The translations under genes were made by a program, and so were the position numbers. A DNA stretch of 64,000 nt from contig FMBT01000293.1 in assembly GCA_900095095.1 (NCBI GenBank), positions 682,001-746,000 of the forward strand. The letters run 5' to 3'. Of this stretch, positions 60,394 to 64,000 are shown piece by piece. How positions within the stretch are numbered: position 1 is the first letter of the stretch; each line of letters begins with the position of its first letter. This stretch comes from Fragilariopsis cylindrus CCMP1102. Taxonomy: Eukaryota; Bacillariophyta; Bacillariophyceae; Bacillariales; Bacillariaceae. The notes under the pieces were generated by a model. It ran no database searches, was not told the DNA's origin, and saw only the letters and a list, made by a program, of their open reading frames with translations.

Positions 60394-61003
60394 AGCTTAT
60401 TAATTAATATAGCACATACCGATACTCTTTATTCATCTGTATAAGTGTTTACGATATTTAGTAGCTATTATATTTTGTTTTAGTCGTTGGTGGATTTATT
60501 CAATTCTTCATCTTTTAGAAAAGAACTTCTGTTCATTATTGTATTATTACTAGATACTGTATCTTCAAACATGACTCCGTCGAGTACACATTATTTACGA
60601 GTTTCTCACATAAAACAACGCATAATGTATTTTATTAATATTATTTAATATTAAATTTTATCATCAATTACATCTTCTCTAATCCATGGTAGTAGATTCT
60701 AGCGAATTTATACGCTATTCAATGATGCGATGAATATTTGCTGGCTTACAAGTACATTCATTGCTTGCATGATTATGATTTATGGTGAACCTGTTATTAG
60801 CTAGCCTAGCTAGCAGTAGCTATTTCACGTTGTCCTTTTTTCCTTTTCCGCGGCAGCCAACACATATCAACATACTGTACATGTAGCAAAGAAAGCAAAT
60901 ATCACACTGATGTGCGACATACTTGGTATGAATATGCTGAACAGATCGATTTTTATTTTATTTTTAAATATTCAATATTATGGTATTGTTCTTCTTCTTT
61001 TTC
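60394..61003. other. Convergent intergenic spacer
   Basis: About 610 bases between the 3' ends of RPL9 (+) and the small membrane protein (-). AT-rich with a gctagcctagctagc palindromic tract near 60798-60815. No gene seen. Confidence 0.65.
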
Positions 61004-61456
61004 TCATGAATTTGGTATACTAGATGTTAAGCCAACATAATATAGATAGATTGTAAATGCAGTACTAAAAAAGAAGACGATGCCAGAGGTGAAACTAGCC
61101 AGTGGCATGTCAACTTGATCGGGATTGTATGATAAAGAAAACATCGGTAGGTCATCAATATTTACGACATCATCATCATCTTTCGAGATAATACTTTTTT
61201 CTTTGTCTTCTTTGTCATCTCTGTCTTTAACTTTCTCATTGTCATCATCGTCGGTAGCGAATAATGTATAACGCCGTCGATCATTGTTTCTTCTGCCTTT
61301 GATAGATCCACACCCAGGAAAAGAATCAAAAGATGCTTGTTGTCTCGTTCTTATCGGCCGTTTCATCATAGTGGTCGACGCCAATGATTGTACATGATAA
61401 TGTCTTTCTAGAAGAAAAACAATGGAAATATGGAATAAATTATCGTACAATCTCAT
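61004..61456 (-). CDS. Small single-pass membrane protein, possibly organellar
   Basis: Single exon of 150 residues without a recognised family. A weak hydrophobic leader (ISIVFLLERHYHVQSLAS) is followed by an Arg-rich stretch and RRYTLFATDD, which resembles a plastid or mitochondrial presequence with its cleavage region. An acidic Asp/Lys/Glu repeat tract follows, then a single C-terminal membrane span (GIVFFFSTAFTIYLYYVG). The ATG at 61456 is the only good start. Looks like a genuine conserved-type organellar membrane protein, but this is inference. Confidence 0.55.
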   Translation of the reverse strand: MRLYDNLFHISIVFLLERHYHVQSLASTTMMKRPIRTRQQASFDSFPGCGSIKGRRNNDRRRYTLFATDDDDNEKVKDRDDKEDKEKSIISKDDDDVVNIDDLPMFSLSYNPDQVDMPLASFTSGIVFFFSTAFTIYLYYVGLTSSIPNS

Positions 61457-62415
61457 ATTCGTTCTTGAGTTATCTGTGCCAGGTGTGTATGTACGTTGTT
61501 ATCGATCGTTCGACTTTCGATTATATGAATATAGAGTACTAGTATGCAGCTTTTGTTATACTATTCCAGGTCAAGCAATTCTGCCATGGAGTTGAATTCT
61601 GTTATATTGCTAATAGTCAGCAGTCGCAGATAATATTGCTACTAGTACTAGTACACTAGAAAGATTTGAAACTCTGCTAGATTTTGTTCGTCAAATAAAA
61701 ACCGCGCGAAAATTAAATTCACCCTCGCCCCTTAAAAAAACGAAAAAAAGTACAGTAAGTTAGTCCTGCATTGTATATTGATGTAATTAATTGCAATAGT
61801 CCTGTGTGAGATTTAACTATATAGCTGGTTCTGTACCATGCTTAAGTCCCAGTATTTCTAAAAAGCTTTTTTAAGTTGAACATAATCAAGTTGTTTAATA
61901 TGATCATGTACAGAATTTTCCGTGGTGGTGCATGCTAATTGAGAGACGATTTTCGACAAGTCACAGGAGGTGCAAAAGAGGAAGAAATTCACAATGAATA
62001 AGCAAGATAACAGCTAACAAACAATATATAATAGTGTCTCTTAATAGTATATTAGTTAGTGTAGTAGTTACTTTCGCTATCAGAAGAGATCCACTTGTCA
62101 ACGTGTATATTTGATGTATTTTTCCGCGCACACAGAATACATCATGAGTGTTGAAAATTGCGATGCTCTACTGCCAGAGACTAGGTTAACACGGAAACTT
62201 CAAATTATTTATCTACCATAACAACAACTGAAGCTAGCAACGGTACGGTCCCGATTCCTCCACTCTAATTCAAAATGGTTGATATTAAAATGAAGCACCG
62301 CCAGCATCTAACTAACACATCAATGACTTCTTGCTTTCTTCATTCTCCCAGACCCAGACAAATAGTTCTGAATCAGTGCTTGATAGTATCAATTTTATAG
62401 AACAATGTACTCTCC
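61457..62415. other. Intergenic region
   Basis: About 960 bases upstream of the small membrane protein gene and downstream of the VIT gene. AT-rich with several CTAGT-containing tracts (61541-61545, 61639-61655). No gene seen. Confidence 0.6.
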
Positions 62416-63939
62416 TCACTGGTCCTCATCTAACAATCCATTCACAAATGAACCAATGACAAAGGCGACTGTTGCACAGGTACCCCCCAAAAGAAGAGTT
62501 TCCAAGCCACTCAAAAACCAGTTTGACCGACTACCAACGAAAGGATTAGATTGAAACCAAATAATTCAGTAGGTAAGTTTTAGATTTAATGCGAGTATAT
62601 TTCGTTAGAGTGTGCATATTAGAGTCGATACTGCGTAACAATCAGATGGGATAATAAATACATCGAAAATAATAAAATCATTAAACTTACGAAAAATTGC
62701 TCTTGATTGAGCCAAGGAGGAATAGGACCAAAGCAGTAACGACGCAAGCAGACTTGAATAAATAGGTTGGTTCTAAATCAGGAAAGAGCAAAGGAATGAT
62801 TACATACCCCAACAAAGGCATGGCTCCAAAAAAAGCAAAGGAGCAAAACATAACAAAGCCTTTTTTCAAAGTTTGTGTTCAACGTTTTCATGACCGCAAA
62901 AGTATTACATTAGTTCGTGACGTAAATTGCGAAGGAGTTCAGCGAAGCGTTAGAAAACTACAGGTAAAAATCAAATTGATAAGTATCATCACAATAACAA
63001 TACAGCTCGTATACATTCATTCAGTCATCCTTTCTGAAGTGGAGAAAACGAATAAAATCTAATTCCAGATTACTTTCATTTGAAAACTTACCCTCTTTCA
63101 TACTTTGCTCAACGTGATTTGATTCCGGAACTTGTAATTCTAACTCTTGTTGCATCATAATGTCTACGAAGAAATCTTCGTACTTTGCCATGGTTTTAAT
63201 TACAATCGTCGCATCCTCTAATGTTAATCCTTTGTTGACATAAATGTCGATCATTTCCTGAATTTCTCCTTCCCGGAAGTTTTGCATTTCCCATTCCTCT
63301 CTCTCTCTTTCGCTAAGAATCCATTCATTATTCGCTTTGCTAGATAAGAATTCTCCAACGCCCATGCTGTTTTTTGTTTTGTTTAGTTTTGAATGATCCC
63401 AAAATATAATACCACCGATTCCAATAGTAAAAGAATAAGAACAAGAATGTGAGCAAGGTAGGTAGGTAGGTATAAAAGGAAAAGAACTACGATCAAAGTT
63501 GACTACAGTCTGAAAAATCAATAAAGAATTGGCTCCTACTGACTGAATATCAAATTTCGTACCTCAGGGCATCAGCAAAAATATTGGAAAATCCAAGAAC
63601 GAGAACTGCTGAGACCGGAATACCACCTCCGGCAGCCCCAGCAACAATAGCAAATGAGGTTAAAATTCCATCAAGACCTCCAAAGATAACTGGTTGTAAT
63701 AATCCACCAGAACTCTGATGCCAAGGCTCTTCATCGGTATGTTCTGGACCATCAGCGACGGCGGTTTTTGTTTCATGATATCGGCGACTGGCATCAGTAT
63801 TACCACTTTCGTAAGCCAAACGGGCCGATGTTGTTTTCTCTTCATCACTACCACCCTCCTGTGATTCTCCATCTATACGGGTTGACGAAGTTTGGTGTTC
63901 CGTTCCAAGCAAGGATGATTTCTCGTTGTGTGGAGGCAT
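62416..63939 (-). CDS. VIT1/CCC1-family vacuolar iron/manganese transporter
   Basis: Four exons: 63563-63939, 63092-63366, 62691-62859 and 62416-62530, all GT-AG and in phase; spliced length 311 residues. The first span carries IFGGLDGILTSFAIVAGAAGGG with the conserved Asp, then LGFSNIFADALSMGVGEFLSSKA across the first splice. The cytosolic metal-binding helices are rich in Glu (EREREEWEMQNFREGEIQEM) and end with DIMMQQELELQVPE. Exon 3 encodes spans with FGAMPLLGYVIIP; exon 4 encodes WFLSGLETLLLGGTCATVAFVIGSFVNGLL. The family exchanges protons for Fe2+/Mn2+ and loads the vacuole. The acidic 60-residue N-terminus is soluble. The last exon starts directly after a gtaagt donor that otherwise would read as an early stop. 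Confidence 0.92.
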
Positions 63940-64000
63940 TTTTTTCTTTTTCTTATTCTTAAAGTATGTATGTTGTTCCTGGTGCTACAAATTGTGGGAA

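Noticed and set aside
62687-62869. VIT protein ending at 62687
   Set aside because: The stop lies in a gtaagt donor, and the exon at 62416-62530 supplies the missing last span of the family in phase.
1-64000. tRNA, rRNA or snRNA genes
   Set aside because: No convincing B-box (GGTTCGAATCC-like) with matching arms and no rRNA or snRNA core was seen by eye; a covariance-model scan would be decisive.

Overview
The window looks like nuclear DNA of a diatom or close stramenopile relative. This is inferred from AT-rich spacers with long microsatellites, short GT-AG introns (about 56-360 nt), secreted or plastid-type leaders followed by an aromatic residue (PPR protein, RSH protein), and a Ty1/copia-type element of algal style. 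No tRNA, rRNA, CRISPR array or bacterial-style operon was recognised. Gene boundaries below come from splice sites and reading phase that I checked by hand; no database was consulted.

Layout: 0.6-1.7 kb mitochondrial-type S26 signal peptidase (+). 2.1-7.0 kb kinesin-4-like motor (-) with one in-frame stop. 8.1-9.4 kb GET4 (+) with a frameshift and a methionine-rich tail. 10.3-11.5 kb dsRNA-binding-like polyproline protein (-). 12.1-12.9 kb small membrane protein (+). 13.9-15.1 kb FBXO9-type F-box protein (+). 15.75-15.97 kb Stowaway-like MITE. 16.2-21.3 kb P5A ATPase (+) with about seven one-base lesions. 21.5-23.5 kb PPR protein (-). 24.1-25.7 kb PA/RING protein (+). 26.1-28.7 kb prolyl 4-hydroxylase (-, six exons). 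29.3-31.0 kb V-ATPase subunit C (+). 31.1-34.9 kb inositol polyphosphate 5-phosphatase with a very long basic N-terminus (-). 34.9-38.4 kb gene-poor. 38.4-40.5 kb DUS3 (+). 40.9-50.8 kb FMN-binding glutamate-synthase-like gene (-), split by a 7.2-kb copia element. 51.6-53.6 kb unrecognised acidic protein (+). 53.9-56.5 kb RelA/SpoT-type ppGpp synthetase (-). 57.9-59.3 kb secreted oxygenase-like protein (-). 59.6-60.4 kb RPL9 (+). 61.0-61.5 kb small membrane protein (-). 62.4-63.9 kb VIT/CCC1 iron transporter (-).

Most genes are housekeeping and functionally unrelated: protein targeting to the ER (GET4, P5A ATPase), endomembrane acidification and lipid signalling (V-ATPase C, 5-phosphatase), translation (RPL9, DUS3), and organelle functions (PPR, RSH, signal peptidase). 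I see no operon-like logic.

The most notable observations are: (1) a young copia insertion with identical 116-bp LTRs and a CGCG target duplication, inside a coding exon of an otherwise perfectly open host gene; (2) a foldback mariner/Stowaway MITE just upstream of the P5A ATPase; (3) a set of host genes carrying single-base indels or stops, often at short base runs, next to genes that are perfectly open, which could mean unpolished sequence or real allelic decay; (4) a GET4 carrying a glycine/methionine-rich tail like those of client-binding chaperones; (5) an RSH enzyme with an apparently dead hydrolase half; and (6) unusual domain architectures (PA-RING without a membrane span, a SAP-like insert in the P5A ATPase, VFDRL repeats in the kinesin tail).
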